Assembly (NCBI RefSeq): GCF_014648075.1
Contig: NZ_BMQK01000023.1
Span: forward strand, 40,045 to 104,044
Reading direction: 5' to 3'
Source: Streptomyces ruber
GTDB lineage: Bacteria; Actinomycetota; Actinomycetes; Streptomycetales; Streptomycetaceae
DNA length: 64,000 bases
This document shows positions 8,325 to 16,865 of this stretch, one piece after another. Position 1 is the first letter of the stretch. Each line of letters starts with the position of its first letter. The translations under genes were made by a program, and so were the position numbers. The notes beneath the pieces are model-generated. The model saw nothing but the letters and a program-made list of their open reading frames with translations, searched no databases and was not told the origin of the DNA.

Positions 8325-9152
8325 TCAGGAACGTCCGCCCGGCTCGGGCTCCGTCGGCTTCGGGCGCTGCAGCGCCTTGCCGGCCTTGCCGACCCGCTCC
8401 CCCACTCCCCAGGCGGTGACCCGCCACAGGGCCTCCACCAGGATGTCGCGGCTCATCTTGGAGTCGCCCAGCTCCCGCTCGACGAAGGTGATGGGCACCT
8501 CGACGACGTGGTAGCCGCTCTTGACCGCCCGGCGGGCGAGGTCGACCTGGAAGCAGTAGCCCTGGGACGAGACCTCGTCGAGGCCGAGGCCCTGCAGGGT
8601 CTCGCGGCGGAAGGCGCGGAAACCGCCGGTGACGTCTCGGATCGGCACGTCGAGCAGGACACGCGAGTAGAGGCTGCCGCCGCGGGAGATGAACTCGCGG
8701 GACTTCGGCCAGTTCACCACCCGTCCGCCCGGCACCCAGCGGGAGCCGAGCACCAGGTCGGCGCCCTTCAGCGCGGTCAGCAGGCGGGGCAGCTCCTCGG
8801 GCTGGTGCGAGCCGTCGGCGTCCATCTCGATCAGGACCCCGTAGTCGTGCTCCATGCCCCAGCGGAAGCCCGCGAGGTAGGCGGCGCCGAGCCCCTCCTT
8901 GCCCTTGCGGTGCAGCACGTGGACGCGGCCGTCCTCGGCGGCCAGCTCGTCGGCGAGCTTGCCCGTGCCGTCGGGGCTGTTGTCGTCGGCCACCAGGACG
9001 TGCGCCTCGGGCACCGCCGCCCGTACCCGGCCGACGATCTTCTTGATGTTCTCCGCCTCGTTGTAGGTCGGGATGATCACCAAGGCCGTGCCGAGCGGGC
9101 CGAACCGCCTCCCCTGGGACTGTGCCTCCAGGGTCCCGTCGCCGTCGTTCAC
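8325..9152 (-). CDS. ppm1: Polyprenol-phosphate mannose synthase
   Basis: A 275-residue GT2 glycosyltransferase of the dolichol-phosphate-mannose synthase type. IIPTYNEAENI opens the GT-A fold, VADDNSPDGTG follows, and EMDADGSH carries the metal-binding DAD. GSRWVPGG and TGGFRAFRRE are typical family blocks. No C-terminal membrane helices are present, as in the soluble actinobacterial Ppm1 catalytic domain. It transfers mannose from GDP-mannose to polyprenyl phosphate for protein O-mannosylation and glycolipids. GTG start with AAGGGG upstream. Confidence 0.92.
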   Translation of the reverse strand: MNDGDGTLEAQSQGRRFGPLGTALVIIPTYNEAENIKKIVGRVRAAVPEAHVLVADDNSPDGTGKLADELAAEDGRVHVLHRKGKEGLGAAYLAGFRWGMEHDYGVLIEMDADGSHQPEELPRLLTALKGADLVLGSRWVPGGRVVNWPKSREFISRGGSLYSRVLLDVPIRDVTGGFRAFRRETLQGLGLDEVSSQGYCFQVDLARRAVKSGYHVVEVPITFVERELGDSKMSRDILVEALWRVTAWGVGERVGKAGKALQRPKPTEPEPGGRS

Positions 9153-9239
9153 TGCTGCCCCTTCGAGTCCGTACGCAGAGGACCACCATAGTGGGCACGG
9201 CCTGCGTCGACGGCGCAGTGAGCGGGTACGGGGGTGTCG

Positions 9240-9257
9240 GCCCCGCGTGAGCGGGGC
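9240..9257 (-). terminator. Possible terminator after the amidohydrolase gene
   Basis: A 7-bp perfect stem GCCCCGC/GCGGGGC with loop GTGA, about 88 nt beyond the amidohydrolase stop. It is short and lacks a U tract, so confidence is limited. Confidence 0.35.
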
Positions 9258-9344
9258 GGAAGCCCGTCCGGCGGGCGCACAATGCCCGGATTGCGGCGGT
9301 CCGGGGCCGGAAACCGACGCGCCGCGGCGCCTGACGGCCGTTCC

Positions 9345-10973
9345 TCAGCGGGCCGCGCCACCCGCGTCCGGCCGCAGGAACACCGTGCGGCCGCCCACGA
9401 CCGTGCGCAGACACACCGGCAGGTCGCCGCCGGGGCTCAGGTCGGGCAGGCCCGGGGTGCCCGAGCGGGGGTCGGTCGACCAGCGGGCGACCCGGTCGTC
9501 GGGCGCCTGGACCACGAGCGCGTCGGTGCGCCACACGGCGTAGTCCGCGGGCGCGCCCGGCACGAGCACGCCCGCGTCGTCCCGGCCGACCGCCCGCCAG
9601 CCGCCCCGGGTGTGCGCGGTGAACGCGGCCCGCACGGACACCCGGTGCTCCGGGGTGCGGTGGAAGGCCGCCGCGCGGACCGTGCCCCACGGGTCCAGGG
9701 GGGTGACGGGGCTGTCCGAGCCGAACGCGAGGGGGACACCGGCCCGCAGCAGCGCCGCGTACGGGTTGAGCGTCCGGGCCCGGTCGGCGCCCAGCCGCCG
9801 GGCGTACATGCCGTCCTCGCCGCCCCACAGCGCGTCGAAGGCGGGCTGCACGGAGGCGATGAGACCGAGTTCCGCGAAGGCGGCGACGGTCTCGGGGGTG
9901 AGCATCTCGGCGTGTTCGACGCGGTGCCGGGCGGCGCGGACACGGGTCAGGCCGACCTTCTCCGCGGCCGCCCGCACGCCCTCCACGACGGTGGTCACGG
10001 CGGCGTCGCCGATGGCGTGGAAGCCCGCCTGGAGCCCCGCCTCGGTGCAGGCGACGACATGGCCGGCGACGGCCGCGGCGTCGAGGTGGGCGGTGCCGGT
10101 GTGGCCGGCGTCGGCGTACGCCTCGTGCAGGCACGCGGTGTGCGAGCCGAGGGCGCCGTCGACGAAGAGGTCGCCCGCGGCGCCGGCCGCGCCCAGCGCA
10201 CGCGCCCTCGCGACGCCCTCGTCGCCCTGCTCGGCCCAGTACCCGACGACGCGGGGGCCGGGCTCCTCGGCGGCGAGCCGGAGCAGGGCGGTGAAGTCGT
10301 CCTCCGAGGAGATCTCCGGGCCGCCGCACTCGTGGACGGTGCCGATACCGAGGGACGCGGCGTGGGCGAGCGCGGCGCGCTGCGCCTCGGCGCGCTGGGC
10401 GGAGGTCACGGAGCCCAGCGCGACGGCCCGTACGGCGTGATGGTCGTCGCCGGTCAGCGGGGCGTCCGCGAGGCCGCCGCCGCCGGGGACCAGGCCGAGC
10501 AGCGCGCTGGTGACGACCGCCGAGTGCACGTCGATGCGGCTCAGGTAGAGCGGCCGGCCGCCGGTGGCCCGGTCGAGCTCGGCGCGCGTCGGGGGACGGC
10601 CGCCCGGCCAGCGGGAGGCGTCCCAGCCGTGGCCGAGCAGGACCCGGTCCGCCGGACGGGCCGCCGCGAACTCGCGGACGAGGTCGAGGGCGGCCTCCAG
10701 GGAGGGCGCGTCGGACAGGTCGAGACCGGTCAGCGCGAGACCGGTGGCCGTGGTGTGCACGTGCGCGTCGGTGAACGCCGGGGTGACCAGGGCGCCGTCC
10801 AGGTCGATCACCTCGTCGACGCCGTCCGCGAAGGCGTCGGCCGCGCCTTCGGAGCCGACCCAGGCCACCTGGCCGCGTTCCACCACCATGGCGGTGGCGA
10901 AGGGATCGGCGGGACTGTGTACTTCTCCACGGCGCAGCAGCACGGTGTCCGACGAGGCGGTGCTCTCACTCAT
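9345..10973 (-). CDS. YtcJ-like amidohydrolase
   Basis: A 542-residue metal-dependent hydrolase of the amidohydrolase-3/YtcJ group. The metal-binding HxH is in TPAFTDAHVHTTATG; GFHAIGDAAV and RVEHAEML supply the later His residues; FGSDSPVTPLDPWGTVRAA holds the conserved Asp. No signal peptide is visible. Substrate specificity within this group cannot be predicted. ATG chosen at MSESTASS. An Lrp-type regulator lies immediately upstream on the same strand (71-bp gap), so control by it is possible. Confidence 0.88.
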   Translation of the reverse strand: MSESTASSDTVLLRRGEVHSPADPFATAMVVERGQVAWVGSEGAADAFADGVDEVIDLDGALVTPAFTDAHVHTTATGLALTGLDLSDAPSLEAALDLVREFAAARPADRVLLGHGWDASRWPGGRPPTRAELDRATGGRPLYLSRIDVHSAVVTSALLGLVPGGGGLADAPLTGDDHHAVRAVALGSVTSAQRAEAQRAALAHAASLGIGTVHECGGPEISSEDDFTALLRLAAEEPGPRVVGYWAEQGDEGVARARALGAAGAAGDLFVDGALGSHTACLHEAYADAGHTGTAHLDAAAVAGHVVACTEAGLQAGFHAIGDAAVTTVVEGVRAAAEKVGLTRVRAARHRVEHAEMLTPETVAAFAELGLIASVQPAFDALWGGEDGMYARRLGADRARTLNPYAALLRAGVPLAFGSDSPVTPLDPWGTVRAAAFHRTPEHRVSVRAAFTAHTRGGWRAVGRDDAGVLVPGAPADYAVWRTDALVVQAPDDRVARWSTDPRSGTPGLPDLSPGGDLPVCLRTVVGGRTVFLRPDAGGAAR

Positions 10974-11044
10974 GGACAACAGTCTCGCCCCTCGCGGTGC
11001 GCGCCCCGCGCGCGGGCCCCCGGCATCCGCCGGGGCGCGGGTGC

Positions 11045-11485
11045 TCAGATGCGCGGCGGCCTGGCCTCGTACGGCGTCGACAGCACCACCGTCGTGCGTG
11101 TCGACACGCCCGCCAGCGACCGCAGCCGGGCCAGGAGTTCCTCCAGCTCGTGCGGGGTGGCGACGCGGACCTTCAGGATGTAGTTCTCGTCGCCCGCGAC
11201 GCTGTGGCACGCCTCGATCTCCGGTACGCCCGCCAGGCGTTCGGCGATGTCGTCGGGGGCGCTGGGGTCGAACGGTTTGACCGAGATGAACGCGGTCAGC
11301 GGCAGCCCGACGGCTTCTGGGTCGACGACCGCGGCGTACCCGCGGATGACGCCGCGCTGCTCCAGCCTGCGCACCCGCTGGTGCACGGCGGACGTGGACA
11401 GGCCCGTCGCCTTGCCCAGGTCGGTGTAGCTCATCCGCCCGTCCGCGACGAGCAGCTGCACGATCTGTCGGTCCAGCTCCTCCAT
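11045..11485 (-). CDS. Lrp/AsnC family transcriptional regulator
   Basis: A 146-residue Lrp/AsnC protein: N-terminal HTH (residues about 1-60, MSYTDLGKATGLSTSAVHQRVRR split over two helices) and C-terminal RAM ligand-binding domain with VAGDENYILKVRV and the beta-strand pattern of the family. These proteins form octamers or larger discs and usually sense amino acids. Its operon neighbour is the amidohydrolase; its effector is unknown. Confidence 0.93.
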   Translation of the reverse strand: MEELDRQIVQLLVADGRMSYTDLGKATGLSTSAVHQRVRRLEQRGVIRGYAAVVDPEAVGLPLTAFISVKPFDPSAPDDIAERLAGVPEIEACHSVAGDENYILKVRVATPHELEELLARLRSLAGVSTRTTVVLSTPYEARPPRI

Positions 11486-11631
11486 GGCACAGGAACCTAC
11501 AGGGCGGCTGATCTCCTCGGATACCCGGCGGCGCAGGTCATAGCCGGTTCGTGAGGTGCCCGCGCGCTGTCCGTGGGCCGTCCGGGTGGCACGGGGCCGT
11601 ACCGGCCGCGCAGGACGCGGATACTCTCACA

Positions 11632-11647
11632 TGTGACGAACGCCACA
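11632..11647. promoter_or_regulatory. Crp-like half-matched site
   Basis: TGTGA-N6-CCACA matches the Crp/Fnr-type consensus TGTGA-N6-TCACA with one mismatch, 114 bp upstream of the next gene's start. It is a single site found by eye, so only suggestive. Confidence 0.3.
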
Positions 11648-11760
11648 GTGCAGGAACAGGCTTCGTGATGTTCCCGTGATTACCGCGGGAAGCGGACGGG
11701 AAGTGGTTGCTGTGGTCGAGGCCGCAGCGCCTCACGGCCCAGCACTAGGGGGAGTAACCC

Positions 11761-12186
11761 ATGCAGAACTCCAAGCGCGTCGGTCGCGGCGCGTCCAAGC
11801 GCACGCACTTCCTGATCGTCGACTCCGAGCCGGAGGGCGTCGAACCCGACGACGAGCCCGACGCCTACGACACCTTCGAGATGTACCGGGTGATCTGCCC
11901 GGACTGCGCGCAGCCCATCGCGCTCCTGGCGGACGAGGAGTACCTGCCGGAGCACGCGCTGTGCGCCTCGCCGTGGAACCCGTTCGGGCTCACGGTCTGC
12001 GCCGGTACGGGCCGCGCGGCGGCCGACGCACGGCCCGCGGACCGGTCCGCGGAAGTCCAGGAGCAGGACACCGCGCTCCTGCTGACGCTCCCCCAGGGAC
12101 TCGACTGGCGCACGCAGCCCTTCTCCCACGTCGGCGGCCCGGGCTCGCGCCCGATGCGGATGCCGGCGCTGCGCCGGGCCGCCTGA
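11761..12186 (+). CDS. Conserved hypothetical protein with four-Cys motif (141 aa)
   Basis: I do not recognise a named family. The protein starts basic (MQNSKRVGRGASKRTHFLIV), has an acidic stretch (residues 21-40), then four cysteines spaced C46-x2-C49-x18-C68-x11-C80, which could bind zinc or an Fe-S cluster. The C-terminal half is probably disordered. The ATG is preceded by a clear GGGGGAG site. It has a long upstream region (275 bp) with a Crp-like site. A small zinc-ribbon regulator is one possibility, but this is only inferred from the cysteine spacing. Confidence 0.75.
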   Translation: MQNSKRVGRGASKRTHFLIVDSEPEGVEPDDEPDAYDTFEMYRVICPDCAQPIALLADEEYLPEHALCASPWNPFGLTVCAGTGRAAADARPADRSAEVQEQDTALLLTLPQGLDWRTQPFSHVGGPGSRPMRMPALRRAA

Positions 12187-12422
12187 CGGCCACGCCCGCC
12201 GGGCCGAGCACGGCCTCCGCCCGGCCCGCCCCCCCTTCCGTGAACGCCCCGCGCCACGCAGCGAGCCCGCTGCGGTGCGGAACGGGTGCGTCCGGACGCC
12301 CGGGCCGACAGCACGTCGACCGGCCCGCCCCGCCCGACCGGACCCCCGTCCGGGTCCGGCCTGGACACAGGCTCGAATCCCGGTGCCGGTGACCGTGCCA
12401 CCGGCGCACGCGTTGTCCCGGC

Positions 12423-12713
12423 ATGACCCCCACCTCTTCCGTGACCGGGCGTCCGCTCCACATCACCGTCCCGGCCTCGTCCTCGGCACCCGTCGCGCGG
12501 CGGCGGGGCCGGCCCGTCCAGGACCCGCCCATCTACCGCGCCCTGATGCGCAGCTGGGCGGAGCGCGGCCGTACGCTGCCGGGGCACCACGACCCGGAGT
12601 GGGCCCGGCTCGCGACACCCCCGTACGACGCCGACACGCTCGCGGTGCACCCGGACCCGTTCGGCCCGGGTGTCCTCAGCGGGAGTCCTGTCCCACCAGG
12701 TGACGGGCGATGA
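12423..12713 (+). CDS. Small hypothetical protein (96 aa)
   Basis: A 96-residue frame with Streptomyces-like codon use and a non-repetitive core (DPPIYRALMRSWAERGRTLP followed by DPEWARLA). That core looks like a folded helical segment rather than shadow sequence. It has no good ribosome site in front of the ATG, and its last 38 bases overlap the 3' end of the opposite acyl-CoA dehydrogenase gene. No function can be assigned; it may be spurious. Confidence 0.45.
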   Translation: MTPTSSVTGRPLHITVPASSSAPVARRRGRPVQDPPIYRALMRSWAERGRTLPGHHDPEWARLATPPYDADTLAVHPDPFGPGVLSGSPVPPGDGR

Positions 12714-13848
12714 CCATGCGCTGGATCTGATTGGTGCCCTCGACGATCTGCAGCACCTTGGCCTCGCGCATGTACCGCTCGACCGGGAAGTCCGCCGTGT
12801 AGCCGTAACCGCCGAGGACCTGGACGGCGTCCGTGGTCACCTTCATCGCGGTGTCGGTGCAGTGCAGCTTCGCCATGGCGGCCTGCCGGGAGAACGGCAG
12901 GCCCGCGTCCCGCAGCCGCGCCGCCGCCAGGTACAGGGCCCGGCCCGCCTCGATCTGCGTCGCCATGTCGGCCAGCAGGAAGCGCAGCCCCTGGAAGTCG
13001 GAGATCGGCCGTCCGAACTGCTGCCGCCCGGTGGCGTACGCCACCGCTTCGTCGAGCGCCGCCTGCGCCACGCCGATCGCACAGGCCGCGATGCCGAGCC
13101 GCCCGGAGTCGAGCGCGGACAGGGCGATCGCGAAGCCCTGCCCCTCCTCGCCGATGCGCCGCTCGTCCGGGACCCGCACCCCGTCGAAGTGGACCTGCGC
13201 GGTGGGCGAGCCCTTCATCCCCATCTTCCTCTCGGGCGCCGCGGCGCTCAGCCCCGGGGCGTCCCCGGGCACCAGGAAGGCCGTGATGCCCCGGGGGCCC
13301 TCGACACCCGTGCGGGCCATGACCGTGTAGAAGTCGGCGATCCCGCCGTGGGTGATCCACGCCTTCGTCCCGGTCAGCACCCATTCCTCACCGTCGCGCA
13401 CCGCTTTCGTGCGGAGCGACGCGGCGTCCGAGCCCGAGGTCGGCTCGGACAGGCAGTACGCGCCGAGCAGTCCGCCGCCGAGCATCGCGGGCAGGTGCTC
13501 GATCCGCTGCTGCTTGGTGCCGAAGGTGGCGAGCGCGTGGCAGGACAGGGAGTGCACGCTGACGCCGAGGCCGACGGTGAGACGGGCCGCGGCCAGCTCC
13601 TCCAGGACCTGCAGGTAGACCTCGTAGGGCTGGTCGCCGCCACCGTGCTCCACACCGTACGGGAGGCCGAGCAGCCCCGCCCGGGACAGGAGCGAGAAGA
13701 GTTCCCGGGGGAAGCGTCCGGCCTCCTCGGCCTCGGCCGCGTGCGGGGCGATCTCCCGCGCGGCGATGCCGCGGACGAGCGAGATCAGGTCCCGGGCCTC
13801 GTCCGAGGGCAGCTGCCGGTCCACCGGCGGTACGGTGCGGTCGGGCAT
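12676..13848 (-). CDS. Acyl-CoA dehydrogenase
   Basis: A 390-residue FAD enzyme catalysing alpha,beta-dehydrogenation of acyl-CoA. It contains CLSEPTSGSDAASLRT (FAD/substrate segment), WITHGGIADFYTVMART, and the late signature QVLGGYGYTADFPVERYMRE with the candidate catalytic glutamate in IVEGTNQIQR. Length and motifs are typical of short/medium-chain or branched-chain enzymes; the exact chain specificity is not readable. ATG at MPDRTV has a GGAGGAGAG site. No electron-transfer flavoprotein genes are nearby. Confidence 0.93.
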   Translation of the reverse strand: MPDRTVPPVDRQLPSDEARDLISLVRGIAAREIAPHAAEAEEAGRFPRELFSLLSRAGLLGLPYGVEHGGGDQPYEVYLQVLEELAAARLTVGLGVSVHSLSCHALATFGTKQQRIEHLPAMLGGGLLGAYCLSEPTSGSDAASLRTKAVRDGEEWVLTGTKAWITHGGIADFYTVMARTGVEGPRGITAFLVPGDAPGLSAAAPERKMGMKGSPTAQVHFDGVRVPDERRIGEEGQGFAIALSALDSGRLGIAACAIGVAQAALDEAVAYATGRQQFGRPISDFQGLRFLLADMATQIEAGRALYLAAARLRDAGLPFSRQAAMAKLHCTDTAMKVTTDAVQVLGGYGYTADFPVERYMREAKVLQIVEGTNQIQRMVIARHLVGQDSR

Positions 13849-14354
13849 GGCGACGCTCTCCTCCCTGTCGGGGCGGCCCCTGCGGACGCACCGGGTTGAG
13901 GGGCGTCGCCGGGTCTCACGGGCCACAGCCGACAACACCCTTCCGGGTCACGGAAGCTGCTGGTCAGCGGCCTTGGCGGTTGGAGTATGCCCGATCGCGG
14001 GCGGCGAGTCACCAGTTAACGACCGTTTATTGGGACACATCGCGGAAACGGTCGTCCGCCCGGTCGCGGAACGAACGCGAACCGGCAGCCGACCGGGCGC
14101 GAGGCGAGGGGGAGCGCGCTTCAGGAGTCGCGGCGCGGGCGTGGGCGGGGCGGGGCGGTCGATGCGGTCCGGGGTGGCGCCCTCGACGCCGCGCACACCC
14201 ACCCGGGGAGGCCCGTGCGCGGCAGGGCCGCGATGTCGCGCCGGCCGTACGCCCCCTCGGCCGGCACCTCCTGCGACGCCCTGTCAGCTTCCGCCCTGTC
14301 AGCTTCCGCCCGGTCGCGGTCGGTCCGGCGGGGCGGGCACGGCCGCCGCTCGGG
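13849..14354. other. 506-bp region without a convincing gene
   Basis: The segment upstream of the acyl-CoA dehydrogenase is less GC-rich around 13985-14035, where the dehydrogenase promoter may lie. The rest (14040-14350) is GC-rich, has stop-interrupted frames with poor codon bias, and contains a 15-bp tandem duplication at 14279-14308. I see no gene here. Confidence 0.5.
14279..14308. repeat. Two perfect 15-bp tandem repeats
   Basis: CCCTGTCAGCTTCCG occurs twice back to back (14279-14293 and 14294-14308), 47 bp beyond the stop of the small membrane protein gene. This looks like a recent slippage duplication. Confidence 0.85.
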
Positions 14355-14495
14355 TCAGAGCAGGCCGAGCCGGGTGACCAGCATCGCCAGGACCACGACG
14401 AGGATCCAGCCCAGGACGTGCTCGAGGAGGGCGGGACCGTCGTCCTCGGGGCCGCCGGTACGGGCTCGGGTGGTGGTCGCGGATGTCGCGGTCAT
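14355..14495 (-). CDS. SCO1431-type small membrane protein (46 aa)
   Basis: A 46-residue protein: a Thr/Ala-rich start (MTATSATTTRARTGG), an acidic patch (PEDDGPALLEH) and one hydrophobic helix (residues 27-46) ending at the C-terminus (LVTRLGLL). It matches my memory of a tiny conserved Streptomyces family, SCO1431. The start has a weak GAGAAG site. A 32-bp palindromic terminator of the peptidase-like gene lies just upstream, so it probably has its own promoter. Function unknown; the single tail helix suggests a membrane-associated regulator or toxin-like peptide, which is speculation. Confidence 0.75.
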   Translation of the reverse strand: MTATSATTTRARTGGPEDDGPALLEHVLGWILVVVLAMLVTRLGLL

Positions 14496-14594
14496 GGCTT
14501 CTCACGGGTGTCGTCGTCGGGTGCTGCACTCCCCCGCCTGCCCGTCCACCTTGCCACCGGACGGGGCCTGTGCCGTCGAGACGTCGGTCACACG

Positions 14595-14626
14595 GGTGCG
14601 GCCCCCGGGCGCCCGGGGGCCGCACC
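14595..14626 (-). terminator. Terminator after the C39-like peptidase gene
   Basis: A 32-bp perfect palindrome with 16-bp arms and no spacer (GGTGCGGCCCCCGGGC and its complement), 22 nt beyond the stop at 14648. No U tract follows. Confidence 0.8.
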
Positions 14627-14647
14627 GGTCCGTCCCGGACGGCGGCG

Positions 14648-16033
14648 TCAGGACACCACGCCCACCGCCGCCAGCGCCCTGCGCTGCTGGGCGGTCGGAC
14701 GCGCCGGGAAGTACAGGTAGCAGATCCCGCCCGTGCCGGAGACGACGCTTCCGGCGGCGTTGTACCGCTTGGTCCGCAGCCAGATGGTCTCGAACTCGTG
14801 CCGCCGGTACACACGGCGCACGGCCGCGTTGTCCGGCGACGCGGGGTCGTTGGCGATCACGTCGCCCCGCGCCGTGAACCCGATCACGGTCATCAGGTGA
14901 CCGGCCGTGCCGTAACCCGCGCCGGTCAGCTCCGAGGCGAGGAACGACACCGAGGTGATCACCGGGATGCCGCCCGCGATCAGCGTCTCCACCTCGCCGA
15001 GCGAGCCGAGCCGGGTCACCACCGCCCGGAGGTCGTCGTACGTGGCGGCGTACGCGGCGTTGAAGGACCAGTTGCCGCAGCCGCCGTACTGGTAGTCGTA
15101 CGTGAACCGGGCCGCGTGGCACACCTGCGGGTCCGAGTAGCCGGGCTTGACCCAGGCGAGGTCCTCCTTGCTCGGGCGCCGCCCCCAGTACTCGATGATC
15201 ATCTGTGAGGAGGTGGGGCTGCACCAGGCCTCGCCGCCGTTGTCGTACTCGGGGTAGCGGCCCTTGTGGACCTCCTGCGAGTAGCGCGGGACCTTCAGCT
15301 CCGCGGCGAGCCGGGGGGTGGAGGCCGGGACGGTGAAGCGGTCCGGGACGGCGGAGCCCATCGCGCCGAGCCGCCACACCCTGGGCGTGCTCGCGCTGCC
15401 CGGCCTGCGGTGGAGGGTCAGCCGCAGCCGGTACGCGGCGAGCCGCAGCCCGGAGGCCGGGTCGTCGATCGCGAAGGTGTCCGTCCAGACGCTGCTCCTG
15501 CCGTCGCCCTGGCCGTCGACGGAGGTGCGCCGGATGTCCCGGTCGCCGGCCGCCCAGCGCCCCATCACGTACCAGGGCGTCTCCCTCCCGTCGGAGTACG
15601 TGCCCCGCAGCTCGACCTGGATCCAGGTGCCGGCCGGGGTGTCCGCGTTCCAGGAGGTGACGGCCTCGGTGGCGGGCACGGTGAGCTCGTGGGCGGGGGA
15701 CGTCCAGGTGGCGTACTCCCAGGCGGAGGTGGTGCCGGTGTGCGGGTCGGTGTAGTCGGTGGTGCCGGCCGGCCGGTCGAACACCAGGCCGGGACGCGCG
15801 CCCGCCTCGGCACGCGTCCCCACCGCGCTGCCGCCGCGCCAGTCGGCGTACGAGGTCCAGGCGTGGTTGTCCACGGCGGTGCCGCCGCTCCTGCCGCCGA
15901 GGACGGCGGAGACGGCGGGGGAGGTCCCCGTGGGGCGGCCGGCGGCTACGGCGGGTCCCGCGGCTCCCGCCGCGGCGGCGGCGACGGCCGCCGCAAGAAC
16001 GGTTCTGCGGGACAGCTGAGAAGCGTTGCTCAT
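14648..16033 (-). CDS. Tat-exported C39-like cysteine peptidase family protein
   Basis: A 461-residue secreted protein. The N-terminus SRRTVLAAAVAAAAAGAAG is a twin-arginine signal followed by an AxA-type site (AVAAG). Residues about 40-240 form an unassigned beta-rich region; residues about 255-461 resemble peptidase C39-like domains, with candidate Cys in GEAWCSPTSSQMIIEYW, His in GYGTAGHLMTVIGF and Asp in ANDPASPDN. It is therefore likely a papain-fold hydrolase acting outside the cell; substrate unknown. The chosen ATG has GGGGGTAA upstream and puts the RR motif near residue 9, whereas a longer start would bury it. Confidence 0.85.
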   Translation of the reverse strand: MSNASQLSRRTVLAAAVAAAAAGAAGPAVAAGRPTGTSPAVSAVLGGRSGGTAVDNHAWTSYADWRGGSAVGTRAEAGARPGLVFDRPAGTTDYTDPHTGTTSAWEYATWTSPAHELTVPATEAVTSWNADTPAGTWIQVELRGTYSDGRETPWYVMGRWAAGDRDIRRTSVDGQGDGRSSVWTDTFAIDDPASGLRLAAYRLRLTLHRRPGSASTPRVWRLGAMGSAVPDRFTVPASTPRLAAELKVPRYSQEVHKGRYPEYDNGGEAWCSPTSSQMIIEYWGRRPSKEDLAWVKPGYSDPQVCHAARFTYDYQYGGCGNWSFNAAYAATYDDLRAVVTRLGSLGEVETLIAGGIPVITSVSFLASELTGAGYGTAGHLMTVIGFTARGDVIANDPASPDNAAVRRVYRRHEFETIWLRTKRYNAAGSVVSGTGGICYLYFPARPTAQQRRALAAVGVVS

Positions 16034-16244
16034 GGGCGGGTTACCCCCAGGGTTGCGGAAGGCGCGGCTCAGACGACGGCTGTGGGCCAACTATGGACGG
16101 CGGAGCCCGACTTCTGCCAGCACCCCGCGCACGGCCGCGTCCACCAATATTGGTCGAGACCACTTCGGGCGGGGCGGTGGTGACGCGCGTGGCCGCAGTA
16201 GAGTCGGTGACCGCACCGACCTTCGCAGCATTACGGGGACCGCC

Positions 16245-16865
16245 ATCCATCAGCTCGCCAGCCGCCTGCGTCACCTGCCGCCCTCCTGCGGGACGGTCCG
16301 TCTGATCGGTGTCGACGGGCACGCGGGCTCCGGGAAGACCACCTTCGCCGGGCGGCTGTCCGGCGCACTGGGCGGCGCGCCCGTCCTCCACCTCGACGAC
16401 ATCGCCACCCACGAGGAGCTCTTCGACTGGACCGGGCGGCTGCTGGAGCAGGTGATCGAGCCGCTCGCCCGCGGCGGGATCGCGCGCTATCTCCCGTACG
16501 ACTGGCACGCGCGCCGTTCCGGGCCCGCCCGGACGCTGCCCCCGGCGCCCGTGGTGCTCGTCGAGGGGGTCGGCGCCGGCCGCCGGGCGCTGCGGCCCCA
16601 TCTCGCGCGGCTGCTGTGGATGGAGCTGCCGCCGGACGACGCCTGGGCGCGCGGGCGGTCGCGGGACGGGGAGGCCCAGCGGGACTTCTGGAGGGGATGG
16701 GTCGCCGCCGAGCGCCGGCACTTCGCGGAGGATCCCTCCCGGCCGTTCGCCGATCTTCTGGTGCGGCAGTTTCTTGAGGGCTACGAGGTGCTGCCGGGCC
16801 CTAGTGGGGCCTGCGATACCCCCCTCATCCTCACACACGGTGACGGTCCGCCCCCGGTGTGCTGA
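16245..16865 (+). CDS. Uridine kinase-like P-loop kinase, non-standard start
   Basis: A ~206-residue NTP-dependent kinase of the uridine kinase/ATP-binding group: Walker A in IGVDGHAGSGKTTFAGRL, then LHLDDI, YDWHARR and VLVEGVGAGRRALRP. It probably phosphorylates a nucleoside or similar small molecule. No in-frame ATG, GTG or TTG lies between the preceding promoter region and the P-loop. I place the start at an ATC (16245) because GGGGA sits 5 nt upstream; an ATT at 16230 or the long ATG at 16026 (overlapping the divergent peptidase start) are alternatives. Start confidence is low, gene identity moderate. Confidence 0.75.
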   Translation: MHQLASRLRHLPPSCGTVRLIGVDGHAGSGKTTFAGRLSGALGGAPVLHLDDIATHEELFDWTGRLLEQVIEPLARGGIARYLPYDWHARRSGPARTLPPAPVVLVEGVGAGRRALRPHLARLLWMELPPDDAWARGRSRDGEAQRDFWRGWVAAERRHFAEDPSRPFADLLVRQFLEGYEVLPGPSGACDTPLILTHGDGPPPVC

